A stretch of 64,000 bases of DNA, taken from the NCBI RefSeq assembly GCF_023822045.1, contig NZ_CP084712.1:4027001-4091000 (forward strand), read 5' to 3'. How positions within the stretch are numbered: position 1 is the first letter of the stretch; the number at the start of each line of letters is the position of its first letter. Positions 16,807 to 25,090 of the stretch are shown here, piece by piece. The position numbers and the translations under genes are program-made. Origin of the DNA: Sphingopyxis sp. USTB-05 (GTDB lineage Bacteria > Pseudomonadota > Alphaproteobacteria > Sphingomonadales > Sphingomonadaceae). The notes below the pieces were generated by a model that did not search any database, was not told the origin of the DNA, and worked only from the letters and a program-made list of their open reading frames with translations.

Positions 16807-19737
16807 TTAGAACTTCATCCGGACACCGGCGAAATAGCGTCGGCCGAGCGTGTCATAGAGCGACACGTCGACGTTGGCGTCGCCGACGAAGGTGGTGCCG
16901 AGGATCGGCGGCATCTTGTCGAGCAGATTGTCGACGCCGGCGAAGAAGGTGAAGTTGTCGTTGATCTCGAAGGTGCTGGTCAGGTCGAAATACCAGGTGG
17001 CCGGGGCCGTCTTGATATTGGTGGTGGTGACCGTCGGGAACACTTTGAGGCCGCCGATCATCCGGGCCTGGCCGCGGATGGCAAGCGGACCGCTGGTGTA
17101 GGCGGCGCCGAGGTTCAGCTTGAAGTCCGGAACGATGAACCCGCCGGTACCCGTCGAGCAGCCCGCGCCATAGAAGCCGGCGCAATCCTGCGGCGCGACG
17201 GTGCTGAGCACCTGCGTCGAGCGTTCGAACAGCCAGCTGGCAACGCCGGTCAGGCGCAACTGGGCGTCTTGACCGAGCGCCGCGGGAAGCGGGATGGTGT
17301 AGTCGCCCTGCACGTCGAGACCGCGGACCTTGAGCGCACCGATATTATTCTGGTTGGTGCGGACATAGTCGATCTGACCGCTGGAGAGGCGGAAGACCGA
17401 CAGGCAGGTCGGGCTGTTCGCATTGAGCCCCGTGTAGCAATCGTTCAGCGTCTGCTGCGCGTTGATCGTGGCGATCGCGCCCTTCACCTCGACGTTAAAA
17501 TAGTCGACGGTGATGTTGAGGCGCGGGATGAACGGCGGCGAGATCACGGCGCCGATCGTATAGGTCTTCGACTTTTCTTCGACGAGGTTGGGATTGCCGC
17601 CGGTTTCCTGCGTCAGCCCCAGCGTTGCCTGGGTGAACGTCGCGATGTCGCCGGCGGGAACGCCCTGCGCGACGCAGAAGTCGCGCAGTTGCTGGCTGCG
17701 GGGATCGGCGCCGGTCAGGTTCGGACGCGCGCACGGATCGGTGCCCCCGGTGAAGCCCTGACCCACTGCCGAAAACAGCTCGTTGATGTTCGGCGCGCGG
17801 ATCGCACTGTTATATGCACCGCGAATACGGACCCAGCTGACCGGCGCCCATTCGCCGCCGGCTTTCCAGGTGAAGACGCCGCCGACGGTCGAATAGTCCG
17901 AATAGCGCGCCGCACCCTCGATCGCGAGCGTGTCGAAGAAGGGTGTGTCCGACAGGATCGGGATGCGAAGTTCGCCGAAGATTTCCTTCACGTCGAACGA
18001 ACCCGACAGCGCATTGTTCGACGCGGCGCCATATTCCTTGTTGAGGTCCATGGCGCTTGGCGTCGATTGATAGCTGTCCTTGCGATATTCAACGCCCACC
18101 GCGACCGCGACCGGCCCCGCGGGCAGATCGAACAAAGTGCCGCTCAGCGACGCGCCGGCGACCTGGCGTTCGAAGATGTCGTTGCTGGCACGCGTCGGCG
18201 TCAGATAGGCGCCGGCTTCGGGCGTGATCGAACCGAGACCGAAGATCGAGACGGGGACGCATCCCGGGACTCCCGACCGGCAAACGACCTGCCCCGACCC
18301 GTTGACGATCGAATCGAGCCCCAGGCTGAGCCGCGTCTGGTTGATTACGCCTTCCGCCCGGGTGTCGGTGCGGTTGCGCAGATATTGATAGAAGGCATCC
18401 CAGCGCCAGGTCTGTTTGCCGATGTCGAAATCCCCGCGCAGGCCGGTTGTGATTGCATAGGACTGGCGTTCGAAAAAGCTGTCGCGCGTGCCGAGTTCGT
18501 CGGCGCGGCGGCCCCCGCCAACCACCGCCGCAGTACCGTCACCATCGGCATCGAAGAGCGCGCGATTGTTGATGAAGAAATCACGCACCGCGGGCGACAG
18601 GCTGGCGCTGGTCGCGTAGTTCGGCACCAGCAGCGTCGACGACGCAGCGCCGGGCGTTACCGGCGTAAAGCTGTCGGGCGCCAGTTTCGAATTATTGCGC
18701 GCGTTGACGAAAAAGGCCTCGGCATAGGCGGTGATATGGTCGGTGACATCATAATGCGCCAGGGCCGAGAAGTTGATGCGTTCGAGCGGACGCTGAAGCA
18801 GGTTGAACGGCGCATAGTTATACGTGTCCTCGGGCTGGCAATAGGGCAGCGGGGTGCCGCCGGCGCCGAAGCGGATGCCGGTGATCGAGGTGCAGGGGCC
18901 ACTTGGCGTCATGTTGACGCCGACGAGCGCATTGCGCTGCGCTTGGCTCAGCGGGACGCGGGTGCCGGGAATATTGCCCGAACCCGAATAGACGAGTGCG
19001 CCGTTGATTTCGGCGAGCGGCACCCTGCCGAACGGGCGGTCGGCCTGCGTGATCGGATCCTGCTTCGCCCAGGCGCCCGAAATCGCGACGTTGCCGCGCC
19101 CGCCGCCAAGATCGGCGCCAAAGGTAATGTCGATCTTTTTCGACGCGGCATCGCCGCGGTCCGAAATGCCGGCCTGCGCCGACATCTGCAGGCCTTCGAA
19201 ACTGTCGTCGAGGATGAAGTTCACCGCGCCTGCGATCGCGTCCGAACCATAAACGGCCGATGCGCCGCCGGTGATCACCTCGACCCGCTTGATCAGCGCG
19301 TCGGGGATGCTGGTCAGGTCGACCGAGCCGTTCGAGTTTGCCGGAATGAAGCGGCGACCGTTGACCAGCGTCAGCGTGCGCGTTTCGCCGAGACCGCGCA
19401 GGTTCGCGGTGAGCACGCCCGCGCCGCCGCCGTTGTTGACGGTCGAGGTGTTGCCCGAGGCAAGCTGCGGGAATTCGTTCATCGTCTTTTCGAGCGTTAG
19501 GTTGCCCGACAGTTGGACATCTTCCTGTCCGACAACGGTGATCGGGCTCGGCGCGGTCAGGTCGGTGCGTTGCAGGCGCGACCCGGTGACGATGATTTCG
19601 GTGGGGGCTTCAGCCGCGGTTTCATCGGCGGCGACCTGCGCCGCGGCAGCGCCGGGCAGCAGGATGGTCGACAAGAGACTTGTGGCAAGAAGTATGCGGC
19701 GAAAACGGACCTGCTGATTGGTTCGATCGTAAGACAT
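16807..19737 (-). CDS. TonB-dependent outer-membrane receptor
   Basis: 976 residues. Signal peptide about 1-33 (ends AAAAQ), a TonB-box-like stretch PTEIIVTGSRLQ, then the plug domain with LRGLGETRTLTLVNGRR and GGASAVYGSDAIAGAVNFIL, and a long beta-barrel ending in aromatic YFAGVRMKF. It takes up large substrates across the outer membrane using TonB energy. The many exported peptidases around it suggest peptides as cargo; siderophore-type genes are absent. Start ATG at 19737 behind GGGAG with 8-nt spacing. It is divergent from the amidohydrolase at 20204 across a 466-nt region holding operator site 3, and is ended by a strong terminator. Confidence 0.92.
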   Translation of the reverse strand: MSYDRTNQQVRFRRILLATSLLSTILLPGAAAAQVAADETAAEAPTEIIVTGSRLQRTDLTAPSPITVVGQEDVQLSGNLTLEKTMNEFPQLASGNTSTVNNGGGAGVLTANLRGLGETRTLTLVNGRRFIPANSNGSVDLTSIPDALIKRVEVITGGASAVYGSDAIAGAVNFILDDSFEGLQMSAQAGISDRGDAASKKIDITFGADLGGGRGNVAISGAWAKQDPITQADRPFGRVPLAEINGALVYSGSGNIPGTRVPLSQAQRNALVGVNMTPSGPCTSITGIRFGAGGTPLPYCQPEDTYNYAPFNLLQRPLERINFSALAHYDVTDHITAYAEAFFVNARNNSKLAPDSFTPVTPGAASSTLLVPNYATSASLSPAVRDFFINNRALFDADGDGTAAVVGGGRRADELGTRDSFFERQSYAITTGLRGDFDIGKQTWRWDAFYQYLRNRTDTRAEGVINQTRLSLGLDSIVNGSGQVVCRSGVPGCVPVSIFGLGSITPEAGAYLTPTRASNDIFERQVAGASLSGTLFDLPAGPVAVAVGVEYRKDSYQSTPSAMDLNKEYGAASNNALSGSFDVKEIFGELRIPILSDTPFFDTLAIEGAARYSDYSTVGGVFTWKAGGEWAPVSWVRIRGAYNSAIRAPNINELFSAVGQGFTGGTDPCARPNLTGADPRSQQLRDFCVAQGVPAGDIATFTQATLGLTQETGGNPNLVEEKSKTYTIGAVISPPFIPRLNITVDYFNVEVKGAIATINAQQTLNDCYTGLNANSPTCLSVFRLSSGQIDYVRTNQNNIGALKVRGLDVQGDYTIPLPAALGQDAQLRLTGVASWLFERSTQVLSTVAPQDCAGFYGAGCSTGTGGFIVPDFKLNLGAAYTSGPLAIRGQARMIGGLKVFPTVTTTNIKTAPATWYFDLTSTFEINDNFTFFAGVDNLLDKMPPILGTTFVGDANVDVSLYDTLGRRYFAGVRMKF

Positions 19738-20203
19738 TTGGACGCTCCCTGTGTACGGCCTTTGGCCTGTCGTTGACTTCGCTCGCGCCCGCCGGCCGGC
19801 GGGCGACGTCGTTCTCCTGCACGCTTCCCCGGACGCCGCTCAGCCCCCGTTTTTTGCCCGGGACGCGCGCGATATCTCGCACCGGGACCCGGTTGGCTGA
19901 GCGGTGAACATGTTGGAGCTGGGGGCGCCCTCGCCGGCTGCCCGATCGAAGCGAAAGCGTGTCGCTTGATGGCGCGCGGGGCGGTGATGGGTCGGTATCC
20001 GGATGGTCTCGCCAACCCGGTTAATAGAGGTCCGATGGCCCCGCAGCGACGCGCGAACGATCGCCCGCGAACGAGCGGCGTCGCAATGCGTCGCAAAATC
20101 TGCGCGGTGCAGCATTCGGACCCCTTTTTGCTATTACTGTATACGAAATACGATATACTCAATCTTCCGAGAGTCAATGCCACATGTTTCCGGGGAGGGT
20201 CGG
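19738..20203. promoter_or_regulatory. Long divergent intergenic region with operator-like site 3
   Basis: 466 nt without a convincing gene between the TonB receptor and the amidohydrolase. Its right end carries TGTATACGAAATACGATATA (20138-20157), including GTATACGA at 20139-20146 and a second half-site CGATATAC at 20151-20158. It is about 45 nt before the preferred downstream start, so it more likely controls the amidohydrolase, perhaps also the receptor. Nothing else recognisable was seen. Confidence 0.5.
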
Positions 20204-21691
20204 GTGACCGCAACAAACTGTCTTAGAACCGCTTTTATCGGCACATTTCTGATGATTTCCGCGCTTTTCGCCCCGGCGGCGACTCGTGCGGAGGCGCCCG
20301 GCGCGGGCCGGATTGCGATTACGGGCGTGACATTGATCGACGGCACAGGCGCGCCGCCAAAGCCCGGCATGACCGTCGTCGTCGACAAGGGCCGGATCGT
20401 TTCGATCAGCAATAGCCCGGCCGATGCAGCGGGCGCGCAGCTTATCGACGGGCGCGGGCGCTATTTGCTCCCCGGCTTCATCGACAGCAATGTTCATGTC
20501 TCGGTCTATGGCCAGCCGGCTCGGCGCGACACGTCATTGAAATATGCCGACAGCGGCGAGGAACTCGCACTCGAATTTGCACAGCGCGCGCTGACCTATG
20601 GCGTGACGACGATGCGCGACAGCTATGGCGTGCTGCCGCCGATCCTGACGGTACGCGACCGGATCGACCGCGGCGAAGTCGTCGGCGCCCGGCTCAAGGC
20701 GGCGGGCAATATCCTCGGCTGGGGCGGGCCCTTTTCGCTGACCTTCTCGCTTACCAAGGATTCGGACCTGTCGTTGTTCCAAGAGAAATGGAACGACCTG
20801 CTGGCGCAGGACATGGGCGAAGAGATCATGGACATGACGCCCGAGGAGCTCCGCGTCGCGATGAACCGCTATCTCGACAAGGGGATCGACTTCATCAAAT
20901 ATGGCGGAACCAGCCATTTCCTTCGCCCCGCGCTGATCGGCTTTTCACCGCGCCAGCAGGCGGTGATTGTCGAAGAGGCGCACAAGCGCGGCAAGCCGGT
21001 CGAGACGCATGCGACAAGTTCGGAAGGACTGACGCTCGCGGTCGAGGCGGGGATCGACCTGATCCAGCATCCCGAACTGACCAGCCGCGACTTGCCCGAT
21101 GAACTGATCGCGCTGATCGTGAAGAAGGATGTGCTGTGCGGGATACGGTCGAACTATATCACCGGCGACTATCGTAAGAAGCATCTCGCGAAGCGCGCCG
21201 AACTGGAAGCGAAGATCGCGAAGATGCCGCCTGCGACGACCAGCGCCGAACGTTGGCGCCGGCTCGAGGCGATGGACGATAATCAGGACGTGCAACGCCG
21301 CAACGCCGAACGGCTCATCAAGGCGGGGTGCCGCGTCACCCCCGCGACCGACAGCTTCTATGGCGACGCGCCCGAGTTCCGCCGCGTGCCCAAGGGCGAC
21401 GAGGCCGAGCCGGGGATCGGGACGATCCGTGCGATCGAGGGGCTCGTCGAACTCGGCATGACCCCGATGCAAGCGATCGTCGCGGGGACGAAGCATGGCG
21501 CCGCCGCGGCGCGGTTGAGCGATGATCTCGGCACGATCGAGGCGGGGAAGATCGCCGACCTCGTCCTGCTCTCCGCCAACCCGCTCGCCGATATCCGCAA
21601 CATCGAAAAGGTCGAGGCGGTGATCGCGCAGGGAAAGCTTGTCGATCGCTCGCGGCTGCCCGAACATCCGCTGTTCCTGCGTAAGCCCTAA
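20204..21691 (+). CDS. Exported amidohydrolase with altered metal motif
   Basis: 495 residues from a GTG at 20204, chosen because GGGGAGGG lies 4-5 nt upstream and it gives a clean signal peptide (about 1-30, ends ATRAEA). An upstream ATG at 20177 is the alternative. The fold matches imidazolonepropionase-like amidohydrolases: VTLIDGTGAPPKPG at the start, VETHATSSEG and DLIQHPEL histidines, ATDSFYG aspartate, and GKIADLVLLSANPL at the end. The usual HxH motif reads NVH (IDSNVHVS), so the first metal-ligand histidine is Asn, suggesting a single-metal site or changed activity. The neighbouring promoter shares the hydroxyproline-island element. The small NTF2-like gene follows 11 nt downstream. 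Confidence 0.82.
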   Translation: MTATNCLRTAFIGTFLMISALFAPAATRAEAPGAGRIAITGVTLIDGTGAPPKPGMTVVVDKGRIVSISNSPADAAGAQLIDGRGRYLLPGFIDSNVHVSVYGQPARRDTSLKYADSGEELALEFAQRALTYGVTTMRDSYGVLPPILTVRDRIDRGEVVGARLKAAGNILGWGGPFSLTFSLTKDSDLSLFQEKWNDLLAQDMGEEIMDMTPEELRVAMNRYLDKGIDFIKYGGTSHFLRPALIGFSPRQQAVIVEEAHKRGKPVETHATSSEGLTLAVEAGIDLIQHPELTSRDLPDELIALIVKKDVLCGIRSNYITGDYRKKHLAKRAELEAKIAKMPPATTSAERWRRLEAMDDNQDVQRRNAERLIKAGCRVTPATDSFYGDAPEFRRVPKGDEAEPGIGTIRAIEGLVELGMTPMQAIVAGTKHGAAAARLSDDLGTIEAGKIADLVLLSANPLADIRNIEKVEAVIAQGKLVDRSRLPEHPLFLRKP

Positions 21692-21702
21692 GGGAGAGAG
21701 CC

Positions 21703-22173
21703 ATGATGAAATGGATGAATATGCTGGCGGCGGTGATGCTCTTCGCTACGGCATCGCCCGCGCATGCCGACGAGGCGGCCGAAAAGTCGGCGATACTGAA
21801 AGTCGTCGCCGATATGGAGGCCGCGTGGAATCGCAGCGACTTCACCGGCTATATGGCGGGCTTCCGCAACCCCGGCGTGATCTTCGTCTCGGGGGGCAAG
21901 ATACAGGACGGCTGGCAGGGGACGCTCGACCATTATGTGCACGATTATGGCGGCTCGCCCGACCGCCGCGGCACGGTCCATTTCTATGACATCAGCATCG
22001 ACATGCTCGCACCCGACGCCGCGCTGCTCATCAGCCATTATCGCCTGACCCGGCCCGAACGCGCGCAACAAGGCATCAACACCCGCCTGTTCCGCAAGGT
22101 CGACGGACGCTGGGTCATCGCGATGAACCATGTCTCGTCCTACGACCCCGCGGCAGCGCCCGCCGCGAAGTAG
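21703..22173 (+). CDS. Exported NTF2-like (SnoaL/DUF4440) protein
   Basis: 156 residues with a signal peptide at about 1-22 (ends AHA). The rest is a cone-shaped NTF2-like domain: an initial helix VADMEAAWNRSDFTGYMAGF, then strands including VIFVSGGKIQDGW and the end RWVIAMNHVSSY. This fold serves as a binding pocket or small enzyme, and no activity can be assigned. GGGAGAGAG precedes the ATG and the gene follows the amidohydrolase closely, so the two are likely co-transcribed and co-exported. Confidence 0.8.
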   Translation: MMKWMNMLAAVMLFATASPAHADEAAEKSAILKVVADMEAAWNRSDFTGYMAGFRNPGVIFVSGGKIQDGWQGTLDHYVHDYGGSPDRRGTVHFYDISIDMLAPDAALLISHYRLTRPERAQQGINTRLFRKVDGRWVIAMNHVSSYDPAAAPAAK

Positions 22174-22241
22174 GATATGAAAGCCGCGCGAACCGTGGCG
22201 GACGAAGAGCCGCTTGGGGGTGGGAAGCGGACATCCCGTCC

Positions 22242-22356
22242 CCCACTTCCGTCATCCCGGGCTTGACCCGGGATCCCGCTTTTGGACGCGCTCACTGGCT
22301 TCGACCTCAAGCGGGACCCCGGATCAAGTCCGGGGTGACGGTGTGTGGAGGTCCGC
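22242..22356. repeat. Interspersed palindromic repeat, copy A
   Basis: Contains GTCATCCCGGGCTTGACCC GGGATCC-type palindromes, a spacer with GACGCGCTCACTGGCTTCGA, and a closing GGATCAAGTCCGGGGTGACG. Nearly the same block, including its spacer and the trailing GGAGGTCCGC, occurs at 58387-58496, and a relative at 32736-32809. Each copy lies just after a gene, so it may form 3'-end stem-loops. Confidence 0.8.
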
Positions 22357-22417
22357 GATCGGTCGAGACAGGCCACTCGTCCAGCAGGCCACCTCTACGC
22401 CAGGACGCACCCCGCCT

Positions 22418-22903
22418 TCACCGATCGCGCAGCGGCCGGCGCGCGACATCATTTTCGATGATGTGCCGGATCGTGATGAGCGTCTTGAACGAATGAACGC
22501 CCTTGTCCTCGCCCAGCGCGCGGCGCGTGAAGGCGTCATATTCCTCCATCGAACCGATCTGCACCTTCAGCAGGAAATCATCGTCCCCCGTCACGTCCCA
22601 CGCCCCCGTGATTTCGGGATGACGGGCGATCTCGCGTGCAAAGGCATCCATATTCTGCGGCCCCGCCTGTTGCATCCGAACGAGGATATGCATGGTGAGC
22701 GCCGATCCGGTCAACGCAGGGTCGACCACCGCGATATCGGCGATGATCACCTTCTCTTCGCGCAGGCGGCGCAGGCGGCGCAGAACTGCCGACAGCGACA
22801 GCCCGACCTTTTCGGCAAGGATTCGTGCGGGCTGAAGATTATCGTGCCGTACAAGTTCGAGCAGCCGGCGGTCGAAATCGTCGAGATCGGTGATTTTTTG
22901 CAT
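22418..22903 (-). CDS. Lrp/AsnC family transcriptional regulator
   Basis: 161 residues. An N-terminal helix-turn-helix (DDFDRRLLELVRHDNLQPAR, then VGLSLSAVLRRLRRLREEKVI) is followed by a ligand-binding RAM domain ending KTLITIRHIIEN. Members respond to amino acids and regulate their metabolism. Start ATG at 22903, giving the normal family length. An inverted repeat ATTGGT (22925-22930) / ACCAAT (22953-22958) upstream could be an autoregulatory site. No target operon is adjacent. The gene diverges from the small coding sequence at 23039. Confidence 0.88.
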   Translation of the reverse strand: MQKITDLDDFDRRLLELVRHDNLQPARILAEKVGLSLSAVLRRLRRLREEKVIIADIAVVDPALTGSALTMHILVRMQQAGPQNMDAFAREIARHPEITGAWDVTGDDDFLLKVQIGSMEEYDAFTRRALGEDKGVHSFKTLITIRHIIENDVARRPLRDR

Positions 22904-23038
22904 GGGTCTGACCATAACGCGAAAATTGGTCGCCCGCACGGCGAATTTCGGCACCAATCGTCATGTCGACCGGGTTAATAGAGATTCGTCCGGGCGGCGC
23001 TCTCCCTTGTCCGCGAATCCGGACGAAGGAGACTGAAG

Positions 23039-23200
23039 ATGACCCGTTCGACCCCCGAAACGCACTGGATTGCCCGCGTCTGGACCGCCGCCGTCGAAGC
23101 CTCGGCGACTGCCGTCGCCATTCATTATGCGGCGCCCTGGCAGCGCGCATCGACCTCATCGCATTCGGAACGGACCGCCCGCGGCGCTTGCGCCGCCTGA
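23039..23200 (+). CDS. Small hypothetical protein (53 aa)
   Basis: A short open frame from ATG 23039 to TGA 23200, preceded by AAGGAGA at 6-nt spacing, which is unusually good for a chance frame. It begins MTRSTPETHWIARVW and has Ala-rich and Ser/Arg-rich parts without a membrane helix or known domain. It lies in the gap between the divergent Lrp gene and the convergent glycine-zipper gene. No function is suggested; coding status rests mainly on the ribosome site. Confidence 0.45.
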   Translation: MTRSTPETHWIARVWTAAVEASATAVAIHYAAPWQRASTSSHSERTARGACAA

Positions 23201-23222
23201 CGGTCCGCCCTGCCCGCCGCGG

Positions 23223-23567
23223 TCAGCAGCGACGCTTGCGGTCGATCTCACGTCCGAGCAGCGCGCCGCCCGCGGCACCGAGGATCGTACCCGTCGCGCG
23301 GTCGCCTCGGCGGTCGACTTCGCGGCCCAGCAATGCGCCTGCAGCGCCGCCGACGATCAGTCCGGTCGTGCCGCTCGTGCGGCAATTGCGATAATAGCGT
23401 TTGTCGCGGTGATGCCGGTAGTCGCGGCGATCATAGCGATCATGGCCGCGGTCGCTGTAATAGCCGTGCCGATGGTGGCGGCTGCGCGCATCGGCTTCGG
23501 TCGGCAAGGCCGCCATCGTGGTCGCGCCGATCAAGGCGGTCAGCGCCAGCCTCTTCATCAAAAACAT
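23223..23567 (-). CDS. Glycine-zipper 2TM-domain exported protein
   Basis: 114 residues. Signal peptide about 1-27 (ends EADA), then a His/Arg/Tyr-rich linker, then two glycine-zipper helices, LIVGGAAGALLGREVD and ILGAAGGALLGREID, ending in a basic tail with a final Cys. Start ATG at 23567 behind GGAAGG at 7 nt. Such Rick_17kDa/OmpA-like small proteins sit in or near the outer membrane. No operon partner is evident. Confidence 0.78.
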   Translation of the reverse strand: MFLMKRLALTALIGATTMAALPTEADARSRHHRHGYYSDRGHDRYDRRDYRHHRDKRYYRNCRTSGTTGLIVGGAAGALLGREVDRRGDRATGTILGAAGGALLGREIDRKRRC

Positions 23568-23722
23568 TTTATGTCCTTCCATCCTGAACCCCCGCGATCA
23601 GGATTAGGAAATGAAAGCTGGCCGGTGGCTGAACCCGACGACGCAACCGTCGGCGCGGATCAGCGATTCGCCGACGATTTTGGGCGGCCCGTCGCAACGC
23701 GTTGCCAGGTGGCCGACAAAAG

Positions 23723-24085
23723 CTAGGCGAACGCGCCGACGCTCTCGATGAACTTGATCACCGAAATCGGTTTCGAGACATAGGCTTCGGCGCCGGCCGC
23801 CTTGATCTGCTCCTCATCGCCCTTCCCGGCATAGGCCGTGACCGCCATGATCGGCACCGCGCGCAGGGTCAGGTCGGCCTTCATCTGGCCGATCAGGTCG
23901 AGCCCGCTGACGTGCGGCAACTGGATATCCATGATGATGAGGTCGGGTGAAACCTCGCGCGCCTTCGCCAGCGCATCGCGCCCGTCGCGCACCGGATGCG
24001 CGCTATAGCCATGGGCGTTGAGCAGGTCGCAGAAGAGACGCAGGTTGAGCTCATTATCTTCGACGACCAGGATGGTCTTGCCCAT
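23723..24085 (-). CDS. divK: Single-domain response regulator DivK
   Basis: 120-residue receiver domain only. The phosphoacceptor Asp is in DLIIMDIQLP, with acidic residues in VVEDNELN, Thr in AVTAYAGKGDEE and Lys in YVSKPISV. The ELN and YVSKPISVIKFI segments closely match DivK. DivK relays the DivJ/PleC signal and thereby controls CtrA, cell polarity and division in alphaproteobacteria. Start chosen at 24085 (MGKTILVV); an in-frame GTG at 24103 is possible. The gene diverges from the DUF3572 gene at 24139. No pleD follows within the window. Confidence 0.9.
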   Translation of the reverse strand: MGKTILVVEDNELNLRLFCDLLNAHGYSAHPVRDGRDALAKAREVSPDLIIMDIQLPHVSGLDLIGQMKADLTLRAVPIMAVTAYAGKGDEEQIKAAGAEAYVSKPISVIKFIESVGAFA

Positions 24086-24138
24086 GTTGCTTATGTTCCC
24101 CACCTTGCGTGCGCGGTCCGTTTAGGCGAATCGGCCGC

Positions 24139-24438
24139 ATGACACAATTGCATCGCGACGAAGGGACTTACGACTTGAACGACGGCGATGCCGCCTTGGC
24201 GCTTCAGGCCCTCGGCTGGATATTGAGCGACGAGCCGCGCGCCGAGCGGTTGCTGGGCCTGACCGGGCTTGCGCCGGACGAACTGCGCGCCTCGTTGGAC
24301 GAGCAGGCGACGCTTGCGGCGATCATGTCTTTCCTGACGGGCCACGAAAATGATCTTGTCGCCTGCGCCGATGCATTGCAGGTGCCGCCCGCCAGCATCG
24401 CCGCCGCGGCGCAAAGACTTGAAGGAACCACCGCATGA
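24139..24438 (+). CDS. DUF3572 family protein
   Basis: 99-residue, all-helical-looking protein. The family segments ALALQALGWILSDEPRAERL, LLGLTGLAPDELRAS and AIMSFLTGHENDLVACAD are clear. Function is unknown. DUF3572 genes tend to stand beside divK in alphaproteobacteria, as here (divergent, 53-nt gap); this is from memory of genome neighbourhoods. Its stop overlaps the next start (ATGA at 24435-24438), so translation is coupled to the HAD protein. Confidence 0.75.
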   Translation: MTQLHRDEGTYDLNDGDAALALQALGWILSDEPRAERLLGLTGLAPDELRASLDEQATLAAIMSFLTGHENDLVACADALQVPPASIAAAAQRLEGTTA

Positions 24439-25076
24439 ACCGCCCGCTCGTCATCACCGATTGCGACGAGGTGCTGATGCACATGGTCGTGCCCTTCGCC
24501 GAATGGGTCGACGCCGAACATGGCGTGATCTTTCGCATAGAGGATGCAAGTTTCGCGAATGCGCTGAAGCGCAAGGAGTGCGGTACGCCGCTTGAGGCGG
24601 CCGAAGTATGGCCGCTCCTCGACGGCTTTTTCCGCACGGAAATGACGCGGCAATATCCGATCATGGGCGCGCTCGCGGCGATGGCGGCGATTGGCGCCGA
24701 GGCCGATATCGTCGTCCTCACCAACGTCGGCCCCGAACATCAGCAGGCGCGGATCGACCAGCTTGCGCTCCACGACTTCCACGCGCCGGTGATCGGCAGC
24801 CGCGGCGGCAAGGGCGAGCCGGTGCGACGCCTGATCGAGCAATATCAGCCTTCGGTTACGGTCTTCATCGACGATCTTGCCGGCCATCACCAGTCGGTCG
24901 CGCATGAGGCGCCCGACGTGTGGCGGCTGCACCTGGTCGGCGAGCCGGCGATCGCGGACAAGATCGCCCCGGCGAAATATGCCCACGCGCGAATCGACGA
25001 TTGGAATGACGCGCAGCGCTGGATATTGGCGCGCCTTGCCGAAAACATCCCCGCCCCGGCCCCCGAGCCGGTCTAA
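24435..25076 (+). CDS. HAD-superfamily hydrolase-like protein
   Basis: 213 residues. The N-terminal TDCDEVLM matches HAD motif I with the second Asp, a VVLTNVG segment fits motif II (Thr), Lys in RGGKGEP could be motif III, and VFIDDLAGHH fits motif IV. A phosphatase acting on a small molecule is likely; the substrate is unknown. It overlaps the DUF3572 gene by 4 nt and is followed 14 nt later by the RidA gene, forming a run 24139-26710. Confidence 0.72.
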   Translation: MNRPLVITDCDEVLMHMVVPFAEWVDAEHGVIFRIEDASFANALKRKECGTPLEAAEVWPLLDGFFRTEMTRQYPIMGALAAMAAIGAEADIVVLTNVGPEHQQARIDQLALHDFHAPVIGSRGGKGEPVRRLIEQYQPSVTVFIDDLAGHHQSVAHEAPDVWRLHLVGEPAIADKIAPAKYAHARIDDWNDAQRWILARLAENIPAPAPEPV

Positions 25077-25090
25077 TCAAGGAACGCCGC

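Noticed and set aside
17269-19500. A 743-codon open frame on the plus strand, opposite the TonB receptor
   Set aside because: Composition is Arg/Asp/Ala-rich without any domain, and it is antisense to a clear receptor with signal peptide, plug and barrel; long antisense frames are common in GC-rich DNA.
20019-22983. GGTTAATAGAG shared at 20019-20029 and 22973-22983
   Set aside because: Eleven identical bases but different flanks and unrelated genes; only one half of a CtrA-like box, so probably chance.
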